From Streptomyces sp. TRM68416 (GTDB taxonomy: Bacteria > Actinomycetota > Actinomycetes > Streptomycetales > Streptomycetaceae), in NCBI RefSeq assembly GCF_014596915.1, contig NZ_JACVWU010000004.1, positions 1 to 64,000 on the forward strand: 64,000 nt of DNA. The letters run 5' to 3'. The notes beneath the pieces were generated by a model. The model worked only from the letters and a program-made list of their open reading frames with translations, searched no databases and was not told the DNA's origin. Below, piece after piece: positions 40,971-49,955 of the stretch (positions are counted from its first letter, which is position 1; the number at the start of each line of letters is the position of its first letter). A program made the translations under genes and the position numbers.

Positions 40971-43286
40971 GTGACACCACCGAACATCGCCCTGACGGGC
41001 CTCGGACTGATCACCGGAGCCGGTGACGACGTGGAGAAGGGCTGGTCGTCCATCACGGCCGGCACCACCGGCATCCGCACCAACACCCTCTTCGACACCT
41101 CCGAGCTGCTCACCGACTGGGCGGGCCTGGTCACCGCCGAGCAGCCCGCCGACCTCGACCGCTGCTACGCCCTCGCGGCCACCGCGATCCGCGAGGCCCT
41201 CGACGCCAGTGGCCTGGACCTCGACACCGTGGACCGCGACCGGGTCGCCGTCGTGGTGGGCTCCAGTCTCGGCGCCATGCCGACCCTGGAGGCCGCCCAC
41301 CGCACCCTCGTACGGGACGGACGCCTCGACGTCGAGCAGGCGGTGGCCTCCCAACTCCCCTGCGTGGGCGACTACATCGCGGCCGAGTTCGACCTGCGGG
41401 GCCCACGCGTGGTGCTCTCCAACGCCTGCGCGGCCAGCGCCGTGGCCCTCGGCTACGCCGCCGAGCTGCTGTGGAAGGGCGACGTCGACTACGTCGTCTG
41501 CGGCGGCGTCGACCCGCTGGCGGAGCTGTCCGCGTACGGGTTCAGCGCACTCGGCGCGCTGGACGCCGAGCCGTGCTCGCCGCTGTCCGCCTCCACCGGC
41601 CTCACCCTCGGCGAGGGCGCCGGTTTCATGGTGCTGGAACCGGTGGAGCGCGCCACCGGCCGCGGCGCCCGCGTCCTGGCGGAACTGGGCGGATACGGCC
41701 TGTCCTGCGACGGCTACCACCAGACCGCCCCCGACCCCAGCGGCAAGGGCGCCTGCGCCGCCATGGCCCAGGCCCTGGACACCGCGGGCCTCACCCCCGG
41801 CCAGGTGGACTACCTCAACCTGCACGGCACCGGCACCCCCGCCAACGACGCCTCCGAACCGAAGGCGCTGAAGCTGCTGTTCGGCATGGAGATCCCGGCG
41901 GCCAGCTCCACCAAGTCGATCCTCGGCCACACCCTCGGCGCGGCCGGAGCGGTGGAGGCCGTGGTGAGCACCCTCGCCATCGACCGGGGCGTGCTGCCTC
42001 CCACCATCAACACCCGTGGCGTTCCCTCGCCGTTCGGCCTGGACGTCGTACCGGACATCGGACGCGAGACGCGTCCCGAGGTGGTGGTGTCGAATTCCTT
42101 CGCGTTCGGCGGCAACAACGCCTCCGTCGTCCTCCACCGCCCCGGCCTCACCGGCTCCCGGGCGCCGCGCCGCGAGGCCGTCCACGAGGTCGTCGTCACC
42201 GGGGTCGCGGGCCTGGCCGGAACCGCGGGCGGTACCGCTGAGCTCGCCGCCGCCTTCGCCGACGGGCGGCCCTGCTTCGAGACGTTCGAGGAGGTCGCGG
42301 GCGTCGGGGAGGTGCCCGTCGGCCGGGTCGACATCAAGGCCGCCGCGCGCGGCATGAACCCCGGCAGGGCCCGCCGGATGGACCCGCTGAGCCTGCTCGC
42401 CGCGGCGGCCGTCGGCGACCTGTACGCCCGGCACGGCAAGCCGTCGCGGGCCGAGGCCGAGTCCACCGGCATCGTCTTCGCCACCGGATACGGACCGGTG
42501 ACCTCGGTCCTGCGGTTCCACGAGGGCGTGGTGCGCTCCGGCATCACCGGCGCCAATCCGTCCCTGTTCGCCAACACCGTCGTCAACGCCGCCGCCGGCC
42601 ACGTGGCGATGCTGCACCGCTACCGCGGCTACACCGCCACCGTCGCGGGCGGCGGCACCAGCTCCGTGCTCGCGCTCCAGCTCGCCGCCCGGGTCATCGG
42701 CCGCGGCGCCGCCGACCGGATCATGGTCGTGGTCGCCGACGAGTTCCCCGAACAGGCGCTGGCCCTCCAGGCGGCGCTGCCCGGCTACGCCCGCTCCGCG
42801 CACGTCGTCCCCGGCGGGCGCACCGGCACCGTGCTCAGCGAGGGCGCCGCGGCGATCCTGCTGGAGAGCCGGGAGGCGGCCCGGGACCGGGGCGCCGACG
42901 TCCTGGCCCGGGTCCGCGGCTTCGGCGCCGGCGGCGAAGCGGCCGGCATCGGCCGCATCGCCCGGGACGGCGCCGCCTGGGCCCGCGCGCTGCGGGGCGC
43001 GCTCACCGAGGCGGACCTCGCCCCGGCCCAGGTCGCCACGGTCGTGTCGGCCGCCTCCGGCCACCCGCTGGTCGACCTGGCGCAGGACAGGGCCCTGAGC
43101 CGGGCCGGGCTCACCGCTCGTCCCCTGTTCGCCCCGAAGGCCCTGCTCGGCGAGACCTACGGCAGTGCCGGCGCCCTCGGCCTGGTCGCCGCCCTCACCG
43201 GCGCGGGCGCCCCCGGCCCGGTCCTGCTGTCCAGCTTCGCCCACGGCGGCAGCTACGCGGCGGCCGTCCTCGACACGGAGGAGTGA
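40971..43286 (+). CDS. fused ketosynthase-chain length factor (KS-CLF)
   Basis: A 771-residue protein made of two thiolase-fold KS halves. Residues 1-395: active Cys in VVLSNACAASAVALGYAAE, His in LHGTGTPANDASEPKAL, Lys/His in STKSILGHTLGAAGAVEA and SNSFAFGGNNAS, all intact. Residues ~405-771 match a CLF: the Cys site is replaced (TVAGGGTSSVLALQ) and the later motif is KALLGETYGSAGALG. KS and CLF are normally separate, translationally coupled proteins. GTG at 40971 follows GAGAGGTG. It would extend the chain on ACP2. No frameshift or stop lies between the halves. Confidence 0.9.
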   Translation: MTPPNIALTGLGLITGAGDDVEKGWSSITAGTTGIRTNTLFDTSELLTDWAGLVTAEQPADLDRCYALAATAIREALDASGLDLDTVDRDRVAVVVGSSLGAMPTLEAAHRTLVRDGRLDVEQAVASQLPCVGDYIAAEFDLRGPRVVLSNACAASAVALGYAAELLWKGDVDYVVCGGVDPLAELSAYGFSALGALDAEPCSPLSASTGLTLGEGAGFMVLEPVERATGRGARVLAELGGYGLSCDGYHQTAPDPSGKGACAAMAQALDTAGLTPGQVDYLNLHGTGTPANDASEPKALKLLFGMEIPAASSTKSILGHTLGAAGAVEAVVSTLAIDRGVLPPTINTRGVPSPFGLDVVPDIGRETRPEVVVSNSFAFGGNNASVVLHRPGLTGSRAPRREAVHEVVVTGVAGLAGTAGGTAELAAAFADGRPCFETFEEVAGVGEVPVGRVDIKAAARGMNPGRARRMDPLSLLAAAAVGDLYARHGKPSRAEAESTGIVFATGYGPVTSVLRFHEGVVRSGITGANPSLFANTVVNAAAGHVAMLHRYRGYTATVAGGGTSSVLALQLAARVIGRGAADRIMVVVADEFPEQALALQAALPGYARSAHVVPGGRTGTVLSEGAAAILLESREAARDRGADVLARVRGFGAGGEAAGIGRIARDGAAWARALRGALTEADLAPAQVATVVSAASGHPLVDLAQDRALSRAGLTARPLFAPKALLGETYGSAGALGLVAALTGAGAPGPVLLSSFAHGGSYAAAVLDTEE

Positions 43287-43936
43287 TGGGCGCCTTGATG
43301 GGACTGCTCCTCGACGCGGGCCCGCACGGGTACACGCTGGCGCCGGACGGGCCCGCCGCGCCGGGAGAACCGGTGAACGTCCTGGTCCGCCGGCACCGCG
43401 GGCTGCCCCGGGACCGGATGGGGCAGCGGCTCGGCCCCTCGGGCCGCTCCCTGATCACCGGGGCGCTCGCCACCCTGTACGGGGCCCGGGTCGTCCCCGG
43501 CGACCTGGACCGGGACGCCCACCGACGCTGGTCGGTGCCCGGCCTCGGCCTGTCCGTGTCGGTCGCCCACTGCGGCGAGTTCAGCGCCGTGGCCTGCGCG
43601 CCCGCCGCCCTGACCGTCGGCGTGGACCTCCAGGACGAGCGGGACCGCCCGCACGCGCTGCGCTGGCTCGGGGAGCTGTTGGGCCGTCAGGAACCGGCGC
43701 TCATCAGGGACTTCGCCGAGTGCGAGGCGCTCATCAAGGCCTCGCACCTGACGAAGGAGACCTTCGCCGGCACCCGGCTGCCCGCGTGGCGGCCGGGCTG
43801 GCGGCCCACCGGAGTCGGCGGCCACCAGGTGCGCTCGCTCGTCCTGCACACCGAGGGGACCGCGCCCCTGCACCTGGCCCTCGCCTGCGACGCGCCCGCC
43901 CCGGTGCGCTTCCACCACCACCTGGAGCAGGAATGA
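43286..43936 (+). CDS. 4'-phosphopantetheinyl transferase-like protein
   Basis: About 216 residues. LSVSVAHCGEFSAVACAP resembles the S-x-S-H-s-G motif, LTVGVDLQDERDRP the metal site G-V-D-x-E (Glu is Gln here, so binding may rely on Asp and the following acidic residues), and RDFAECEALIKASHLTKETF the W/F-x-x-KEA-x-x-K helix. It would activate the two cluster ACPs. Starts at 43283 or 43286, directly after GGAGGAG and overlapping the KS-CLF stop. Confidence 0.75.
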   Translation: MGALMGLLLDAGPHGYTLAPDGPAAPGEPVNVLVRRHRGLPRDRMGQRLGPSGRSLITGALATLYGARVVPGDLDRDAHRRWSVPGLGLSVSVAHCGEFSAVACAPAALTVGVDLQDERDRPHALRWLGELLGRQEPALIRDFAECEALIKASHLTKETFAGTRLPAWRPGWRPTGVGGHQVRSLVLHTEGTAPLHLALACDAPAPVRFHHHLEQE

Positions 43937-45465
43937 CCCGGACCCCGACCCCGACCCCGACCTCGACCGCGGCCCCGGCCCCGACCTCGACCTCGACCTC
44001 GACCGCGGCCCCGGCCCCGACCTCGACCTCGACCTCGACCGCGGCCCCGGCCCCGGCCCCGGCCCCGACCTCGACCTCGACCTCGACCTCGACCGCGGCC
44101 CCGGCCCCGACCTCGACCTCGACCGCGGCCCCGGCCCCGACCTCGACCTCGACCTCGACCGCGGCCCCGGCCCCGACCTCGACCGCGGCCCCGGCCCCGA
44201 CCTCGACCTCGACCGCGGCCCCGGCCCCGACCTCGACCTCGACCTCGACCTCGACCGCGGCCCCGACCTCGACCCCGGCCCCGACCCGGACCTCGCCCCC
44301 GACCTCAACGCCGGCCCCGCCCGCCGTACGCCCGTACACCCGCCGCATCTCCCCCATCGAACGCGGCTACCTCAACGCCGCCGCCACCGGCACCCCCCAG
44401 CTCATCCAGATGGTGATCGAGGGCGAGGGCACCCTCGACGCCGACGCGCTGCGGCAAGCGGCGCGCGCGGCGACGTCGGCGAACCCGGGGCTCGCGGTGC
44501 GCCGCCGCGGCGCCCTGTGGCGGTCCGACGCGACCGTGCCCGCGCTCACCGAACTGCCCGCCGGCACCGGCCCGGACCACCCCTTCTTCCACCGCGACCT
44601 GTCGGTGGTCACCGGCCCCGTCTGCGAACTGGGCCTGGTCCCGGGCCCGACGACCCGGCTGATCGTGCGGGCCAGCCATGTCGTCACCGACGGCCGCGGC
44701 CTGCGCCAGTGGATCGAGGACCTGTTCCGGGCGCTGCGCGGCGAGGAACCGGTGGGCTGCCCCGACACGGTGGACGACGGCCACTTCCGCGCGGCTGCCG
44801 GCCCGGTCGCACCGGCCCCGCGACCGGCCCGCCTCACCGGCCTGCCCGCGATCCTCGGCCGGGGCCCCGCGGGCACCCGGCCCCTGTGGCTGCGCCGCCG
44901 GGTGCCCGCGGGACCGTCCGGCGTCACGGCCCGCGCCGCCGCCGCGCTCTCCCGCCACCTCGCCACCGACACCGGCCGCCTGATCGTCCCGGTGGACCTG
45001 CGCCGCCACGACACCGCGGTGCGCTCCACCGCCAACCTCACCTCCCAGCTGGTCCTGGACCTGCGCCGCGACGACACCTGGCGGCGCGTCCACGGCACCC
45101 TGGTCCGCGCCCTGCTCGCCAAGGCCGAAGTCGCCGCCCTGGACCGGGACTTCCTGCGCGACAACCCCTTCGCCAACAGCCTGGACGAGGCCCGCCGCCT
45201 CGACGGCACCCGATTCCCCTGTACGGCGATCGTCTCCGACCACGGCGAGGTGGATCCGCGCGGCTGCTCGACGCCCGCGTTCCGCGCCACCTCCTTCTCC
45301 ACACTGCCGATGCTGGTCCCGTACGCCGAGATGTTCCTGAGCGCCTGCCGGGTCGGCGACGCCACCGACCTCACCCTGGCCTGCCGGGACCGTCCGGACG
45401 CCCGAGCGAGGGCCGAGGCGGTCCTCGACGACATCGCCGAGGCCCTGCGGACGCCGGCCGGCTGA
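43933..45465 (+). CDS. PapA/condensation-type acyltransferase with Thr/Ser/Pro/Ala repeat leader
   Basis: A 510-residue protein. The first ~135 residues are an extreme low-complexity leader of PTSTSTSTAAPAP-like repeats. Residues ~140-510 look like a phthiocerol/condensation acyltransferase: YTRRISPIERGYLNAA, LIVRASHVVTDGRGLRQW (S-H-x-x-x-D-G, the second His of HHxxxDG and the Asp kept), NLTSQLVLDLR and PLRDNPFANS-type segment. Such enzymes join acyl-ACP to alcohols or amines, so it may release or attach the polyene chain to an amine acceptor. Overlaps the PPTase gene (ATGA). Confidence 0.8.
   Translation: MTRTPTPTPTSTAAPAPTSTSTSTAAPAPTSTSTSTAAPAPAPAPTSTSTSTSTAAPAPTSTSTAAPAPTSTSTSTAAPAPTSTAAPAPTSTSTAAPAPTSTSTSTSTAAPTSTPAPTRTSPPTSTPAPPAVRPYTRRISPIERGYLNAAATGTPQLIQMVIEGEGTLDADALRQAARAATSANPGLAVRRRGALWRSDATVPALTELPAGTGPDHPFFHRDLSVVTGPVCELGLVPGPTTRLIVRASHVVTDGRGLRQWIEDLFRALRGEEPVGCPDTVDDGHFRAAAGPVAPAPRPARLTGLPAILGRGPAGTRPLWLRRRVPAGPSGVTARAAAALSRHLATDTGRLIVPVDLRRHDTAVRSTANLTSQLVLDLRRDDTWRRVHGTLVRALLAKAEVAALDRDFLRDNPFANSLDEARRLDGTRFPCTAIVSDHGEVDPRGCSTPAFRATSFSTLPMLVPYAEMFLSACRVGDATDLTLACRDRPDARARAEAVLDDIAEALRTPAG
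43939..44320. repeat. hexamer-based tandem repeat inside the acyltransferase gene
   Basis: Nearly 380 bases built from CTCGAC, CCCCGG and GCGGCC hexamers in irregular order, forming longer ~18-30 base units. The unit length is a multiple of three, so copy-number changes keep the frame. Both strands remain open through it. Confidence 0.9.
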
Positions 45466-45485
45466 GCGCCCCCGAAAGGTAAGTC

Positions 45486-46919
45486 ATGTCCCTGACGCAA
45501 AAAGACACCCTGGACGTCCCCCCGGCGCCACCCACCCCGGCCGCCCTGTGCACCATCGCCGTCGCCATCGGCGGAGCCTTCCTCGCCCAGCTGGACACCA
45601 CGATCGTCAACGTCTCCCTGGCCGACACCTCCGCCCGCTTCGGCGCCATCACCCAGGTGCAGTGGGTCGTCACCACCTACCTGCTGGCCCTGGTCGCGTT
45701 GATGCCGGCCGCGGGCTGGCTGGCCTCGCGCTTCGGCCCCCGCCGCACCTTCGTCGCCTCCCTCACCGCGTTCGCCGTCGGCTCGGCCGCCTGCGCGCTC
45801 TCCGGGACGTTGCCCCAACTGATCGCCGCCCGCGGCCTGTCGGGCGCCGCCGCGGGCGTCCTCACCCCCGTGGCGACGGTCCTGCTCACCCACGGCATGC
45901 CCCGCGAACGACTCGGCCAGGTACAGGCGTTGAACGGCAGCGTCATGCTGATCAGCCCGCTGCTCGGCCCCACGGTCGGCGGACTCCTCGTCCACGCCTG
46001 GGGCTGGTGGTCCGTCTACGCCGTCAACCTGCCGCTGTGCGCCGTACTGCTCCTGGCCGCCGTCCGGTACGTACGCGAGGACACCCCGTCCGCCCCCGCC
46101 GCCGGTCGCCCCCTGGACGTGCTGGGGCTGGTGACCGCCGCCGCCTGCACGGTCTGCGTCGTCCTCGCCGTGCACGCCTTCGCCGGTACGGGGCCGTCCG
46201 CCCGGCCCGCCCTCCTGGTGCCGCTGGTCCTGGCCGCGGCGAGCGGCACGGTGTTCGTACGGCACCAACTGCGCACCTCCGCGCCCCTGCTGGACCTGCG
46301 GCTGTTCGCGCACCGGGTGTACCGCACGGCCGCGACCAACATCTTCTGCCTCGGCTTCGTCCTCTTCTCCCCGATGATGCTGATCCCGCTCTACCTGGAG
46401 TCCGCCCGCGGGGAGAGCGCCGTCACCACGGGCCTGCTGATGTCGGCCGGCGGCACCGGCGTGGTCGTCGCGGGCCTCGCCTGCCGACCGATCATGAAGC
46501 GGATCGGCGGCGGCACCACCGTCGTCATCGGCATCGTCCTCACCATGCTGGCGACCGTGCCGCTGACGACCCTGTCCTCCAGCACGCCGTACCCCCTGCT
46601 GTGCGCGGGACTCGCCGTCCGGGGACTGGGCACGGGCCTGACCATCGTGCCGGCCATGACCCGGGCCTTCGAGTCGATCGACCCCCGCTCCATCCCGGAC
46701 GCCTCCGCCCAGCTCAACCTGGTCCAGCGGATCGGCGGCACCGTCGCCCTCGCGGTGGTCACCGTCGTCCTCGACCGGGCCGCCCGCCACCACCACGGCC
46801 TGGTCCCGGCCGCCTTCGCCGACTCCTTCACCCTGCTCCTCGCCGTCTACGCCCTCACCCTCGTCCCGGCCGTCGCCCTGCTACTCGCGGACCGCCGCGA
46901 ACGGTCGGCTGCAATGTGA
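45486..46919 (+). CDS. MFS efflux transporter, DHA2 family
   Basis: A 477-residue, 14-helix exporter: FLAQLDTTIVNVSLAD (helix 1), GWLASRFGPRRTFVASL (motif A), NGSVMLISPLLGPTVGGLL (motif C type). AAAGGT precedes the ATG. It lies 20 bases after the acyltransferase gene, as last gene of the plus-strand operon, and likely exports the product along with the ABC system at the front. Confidence 0.92.
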   Translation: MSLTQKDTLDVPPAPPTPAALCTIAVAIGGAFLAQLDTTIVNVSLADTSARFGAITQVQWVVTTYLLALVALMPAAGWLASRFGPRRTFVASLTAFAVGSAACALSGTLPQLIAARGLSGAAAGVLTPVATVLLTHGMPRERLGQVQALNGSVMLISPLLGPTVGGLLVHAWGWWSVYAVNLPLCAVLLLAAVRYVREDTPSAPAAGRPLDVLGLVTAAACTVCVVLAVHAFAGTGPSARPALLVPLVLAAASGTVFVRHQLRTSAPLLDLRLFAHRVYRTAATNIFCLGFVLFSPMMLIPLYLESARGESAVTTGLLMSAGGTGVVVAGLACRPIMKRIGGGTTVVIGIVLTMLATVPLTTLSSSTPYPLLCAGLAVRGLGTGLTIVPAMTRAFESIDPRSIPDASAQLNLVQRIGGTVALAVVTVVLDRAARHHHGLVPAAFADSFTLLLAVYALTLVPAVALLLADRRERSAAM

Positions 46920-46933
46920 CTGCGGGGTTCGGC

Positions 46934-46988
46934 AGCGCGCCCCCAGGGGCGCGGGGAACTGCGCGACCAGCCACGACGAGCCCGCAGG
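46934..46988. repeat. common Streptomyces palindromic intergenic repeat
   Basis: Contains CGCGCCCC-CA-GGGGCGCG followed by GGAACTGCGCGACCAGCC, a sequence I recall in many copies in Streptomyces genomes. Here it sits between the ends of two convergent genes, where the hairpin could act as a two-way terminator. Confidence 0.6.
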
Positions 46989-46999
46989 CGAACGACGAC

Positions 47000-47647
47000 T
47001 CAGTAACGACGTGGCGTCTGCATACGGTTCACCGCGTCAAGCCGGGACGTGGCGCCGAGCTTGTCGAAGATGTTCCGCAGGTGGCGCTTGACGGTGCCCT
47101 CGGCGATGCCGAGGCGGCTGCCGATCTGGCGGTTGCTCAGGCCCTGCGCGACCAGCTCCATCAGCTCCCGCTCGCGCACGGTCAGCGCGTCGGCGAGGTC
47201 TGGCTGCTGCTCCTGGCCCGGCTCGCCGGAGGTGTGCGGCAGGAACATCGTCGTACCGCCCGTCATGGCGCTGCGGATCGCGGCGACCAGCACCTCCCGG
47301 TCGGCCTCCTTGTGCAGATAGCCCGCCGCCCCCGCGCTCAGCAGCGCGTCGATGAGCTGACGGTTGTCGTGCATGGTCAGCACGATGACCCGGGCCCCCG
47401 GGGCCGCCTGCCGGATCGCCCGCAGGTTGGTGAGCGGCCCCGGCCCCGGCATCTCCACGTCGAGCAGCACCACGTCCGGCTGGTGCAGGCCCGCCATCCG
47501 GACCCCGCCGGGCCCGTCGTCGGCCTGGGCGACCACGGTCAACCCCGGGTACAGGTCCAGGAGTTCGCACAGCGCCTGGCGCAGCATCCGGTGGTCGTCC
47601 ACCGCCAGCAGCCGGATGTCGCCGCCGGCCTCCGCGCCCGCGCTCAT
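47000..47647 (-). CDS. NarL/LuxR-type response regulator
   Basis: A 215-residue regulator. Receiver: LLAVDDHRMLRQALCELLD, Asp in PDVVLLDVEMPGPG, Lys in AGYLHKEADREVL. C-terminal LuxR HTH: LTVRERELMELVAQGLSNRQ, then IGSRLGIAEGTVKRHLRNIF. ATG at 47647 overlaps the stop of the kinase gene (ATGA). It likely controls the cluster in response to an unknown signal. Confidence 0.93.
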   Translation of the reverse strand: MSAGAEAGGDIRLLAVDDHRMLRQALCELLDLYPGLTVVAQADDGPGGVRMAGLHQPDVVLLDVEMPGPGPLTNLRAIRQAAPGARVIVLTMHDNRQLIDALLSAGAAGYLHKEADREVLVAAIRSAMTGGTTMFLPHTSGEPGQEQQPDLADALTVRERELMELVAQGLSNRQIGSRLGIAEGTVKRHLRNIFDKLGATSRLDAVNRMQTPRRY

Positions 47648-48723
47648 CGTGCGCCCGCCCCGGACCCGTCGAGCGGAACCCGTAGCCGGACCCGCGTGCC
47701 GTGATCGGGTTCGCCGGTGACCTCCAGCTCCCCGCCGAGGGCGGCCACCCGCTGCCGCATGGCGGTCAGCCCGGTGCCCTCGCCGTCGGACCGGTCCGGC
47801 AGCCCGACCCCGTCGTCGGCGACCGTGGCGTGCACGGTGTCGGGGAAGATGCTCACGTGCACGTCGATACGGCTCGCCCGCGCGTGCGCCAAGGCGTTGC
47901 GCAGCGCCTCCCGCACGATGAGGAAGAGCTCCTGGCGCGTCTGCTCCGGCACCCACGACTCGTCGCCGTCGATCCGGGTGCGGACCTCGGCGGGCCGGTC
48001 GGAGGCGGCGGCGCTGTAGGCGTCGATCTCCTCCTTCAGGCCCTCCCGCAGCTCGTCGACGCGCAGTCCGCTGACCAGGGACCGGGTGAAGCCGAACACG
48101 TCCCGCAGGGCCTGCCGCGCGTCCGCCAGCCGGTCGCGCGTCGAGGCGATGCCGTTCGCCCGCTCCACCTCGTACAGATCGAGGCAGCGCAGCGCCAGGC
48201 TGATGCTGCTGCCGACGTGGTCGTGCAGATCGCGGGCGAGCTGGTGGCGGCGGGCGGTGCTGGCCTCGCCGACGTCGTGCAGGGTCGCCGACTCGTAGCC
48301 GATGGCGGCGGCACCGACCCGTGTGAAGATCGCCTGGTGCAGCATGTGCACGGCGGTCAGGAACCGGGACAGCGCCACCTCGGCCGGCAGGTGCGCGGAC
48401 GCCTCGGTCATCGTCCCCACGGCCACGTCGAACAGCAGCCGGGCCGCGTGCACCGAGTCGATCGGCGGGACCCCGTCGAAGGAGCGCTGCACGCCGAGTG
48501 CCATCGATGTCAGCTCGGCCTCCGCCGCGACGCGCGTCTGCTCGCCGTGCAGGGTGTCGATGCACTCGCCGAGAATCTGCCGAGCCTGTTTCTCGCACGA
48601 AACCCACAGCTCCGGCCGGAGCACGAGCGGATTGTCGGCCTCCCGAAGACGGTCGGCATAGCGGGCGACGGCGGTATCGATCAGACAGGACCGGTCGGTC
48701 GCCGAATCGGCGGAAAGTCCCAC
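47644..48723 (-). CDS. HisKA_3 sensor kinase, soluble
   Basis: A 359-residue kinase. RRHQLARDLHDHVGSSISLAL carries the phospho-accepting His; the ATPase has REALRNALAHARASRI and VADDGVGLPDRSDGEGTGL. The first ~170 residues are helical with no clear membrane segment, so the sensor is cytoplasmic. GTG at 48723 follows GGGGGAG. Partner of the overlapping NarL-type regulator. Confidence 0.9.
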   Translation of the reverse strand: MGLSADSATDRSCLIDTAVARYADRLREADNPLVLRPELWVSCEKQARQILGECIDTLHGEQTRVAAEAELTSMALGVQRSFDGVPPIDSVHAARLLFDVAVGTMTEASAHLPAEVALSRFLTAVHMLHQAIFTRVGAAAIGYESATLHDVGEASTARRHQLARDLHDHVGSSISLALRCLDLYEVERANGIASTRDRLADARQALRDVFGFTRSLVSGLRVDELREGLKEEIDAYSAAASDRPAEVRTRIDGDESWVPEQTRQELFLIVREALRNALAHARASRIDVHVSIFPDTVHATVADDGVGLPDRSDGEGTGLTAMRQRVAALGGELEVTGEPDHGTRVRLRVPLDGSGAGAR

Positions 48724-48832
48724 GGTGCGCTCCCCCTGTGTGAGGAACGGTCAAGATCGAGACGACGTGATTCCCCACCGTCACGTGCCCGGCGAAAGCA
48801 TAACAACGCACCGGAAAACGCGGCCGGGCCCT

Positions 48833-49792
48833 TTACGCCCAGACGAGCGCGGTCAGCGCGGTCAGATGCACGGCGTACTGGGTGACCATCCAGCTCCGGT
48901 ACGGCGCCCGAGGCGCTCCCCGCCCGCCCTGCCCCGCGAGGCAGCGCCCGGCCACGCACAGCGCGCCCACGGCGAGGACCGCCGCGGCCGCCTCCAGCGG
49001 CAGCTGCCGTACCCACACCGCCCCGGCGGCCAACGCCAGGGCCAGCGCTCCTCCGGCGGCGGCGCAGAACCGGCGGGCGCTGCGCTCGCCCCGTACGACG
49101 GCCAGCGTGCGCCGCCCCGCGAGGGCGTCGCCCCGGGTGCTGCCCAGGTCCTTGGCGACGGCGGCTATCAGGCCCACGCCGAGCGAGAGGACCACGGCGA
49201 AGACGGCCACCTCGGAGGTGACCGGGCCGTCACAGGCCGCGAGCCCGGCGAGGTACGTCGTCCCCGCCGCGGCGCAGGTGACGGCCGAGGCGGACCAGGA
49301 GCGGCACTTGGCGGCGATCGACGGCGCGGAGTACATGTACCCGAGGGTGAGGAAGACGGCGGTGGCCTCGGCCACCCGCCACCCGGCGGTGCCGGCGAAC
49401 ACCAGCGCGGCCAGGGCGGTCACGACGACCGCCCGCCGGGCCGCCGACTCGGTCAGCCGCCCGCTGGCCAGCGGTCTCGCGGAGCCGTTGGCCCGGTCCT
49501 CGCACAGGTCGCTCACCCCGTTGAAGACGTAGACGCTCACCGTCGCCGCCCACCAGGCGAGGGCGCCGAGCAGCAGGTGCGCGGTGTTGGGCCGCAGATG
49601 CGCGGCGGAGGCCGTCAGCAGCGCCCCCGTGGCGAACCGGAGCACGAACATGACCTGCACCAGCGGCCGGGCCTCGCGCAGACAGCCCCCGACGGTGTGC
49701 GCCGTGCGGCGCAGCCGGGCACCGGGGAGACCGGAACCGGCGGTGACCGGAGCGGACGAGCGGGGAGGCCGGGACGCGAGGACCTGAGTCAT
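48833..49792 (-). CDS. UbiA-family prenyltransferase
   Basis: A 319-residue membrane protein with about eight helices. First Asp-rich motif: VYVFNGVSDLCEDRANGSARP (N-x-x-x-D-x-x-x-D type), second: AVAKDLGSTRGDALAGRRT. This is the UbiA layout for transfer of a prenyl chain. No obvious aromatic acceptor pathway is in the window, so its link with the cluster is unclear. Start at ATG 49792 has weak ribosome sequence. It precedes the kinase/regulator pair on the same strand. Confidence 0.85.
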   Translation of the reverse strand: MTQVLASRPPRSSAPVTAGSGLPGARLRRTAHTVGGCLREARPLVQVMFVLRFATGALLTASAAHLRPNTAHLLLGALAWWAATVSVYVFNGVSDLCEDRANGSARPLASGRLTESAARRAVVVTALAALVFAGTAGWRVAEATAVFLTLGYMYSAPSIAAKCRSWSASAVTCAAAGTTYLAGLAACDGPVTSEVAVFAVVLSLGVGLIAAVAKDLGSTRGDALAGRRTLAVVRGERSARRFCAAAGGALALALAAGAVWVRQLPLEAAAAVLAVGALCVAGRCLAGQGGRGAPRAPYRSWMVTQYAVHLTALTALVWA

Positions 49793-49872
49793 ACGGTTGA
49801 ACCTAAAGCTGGAATTCGCAGTTCCGGCGTGTGTCTTTAGAGGTACGGCATGTCCCTTGAGGAGTAGTCGCA

Positions 49873-49902
49873 TTGAATACGCGCGGCCCGCGCCCCTAGC
49901 GT
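49873..49902 (+). promoter_or_regulatory. probable promoter of the SARP gene
   Basis: TTGAAT (49873-49878), 18-base spacer, TAGCGT (49897-49902), a good fit to a housekeeping promoter, about 54 bases before the SARP start, in the divergent gap with UbiA. Confidence 0.5.
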
Positions 49903-49955
49903 CATTCGCATCGCAATGCTGCTGCACGGTGCGGCAACATCGGGGGTGAGTGACG

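Noticed and set aside
43253..44357. Minus-strand frames of Arg/Ser/Gly/Pro or Val/Glu repeats
   Set aside because: They are translations of the hexamer repeat in other frames; the plus strand has a conserved acyltransferase following it.
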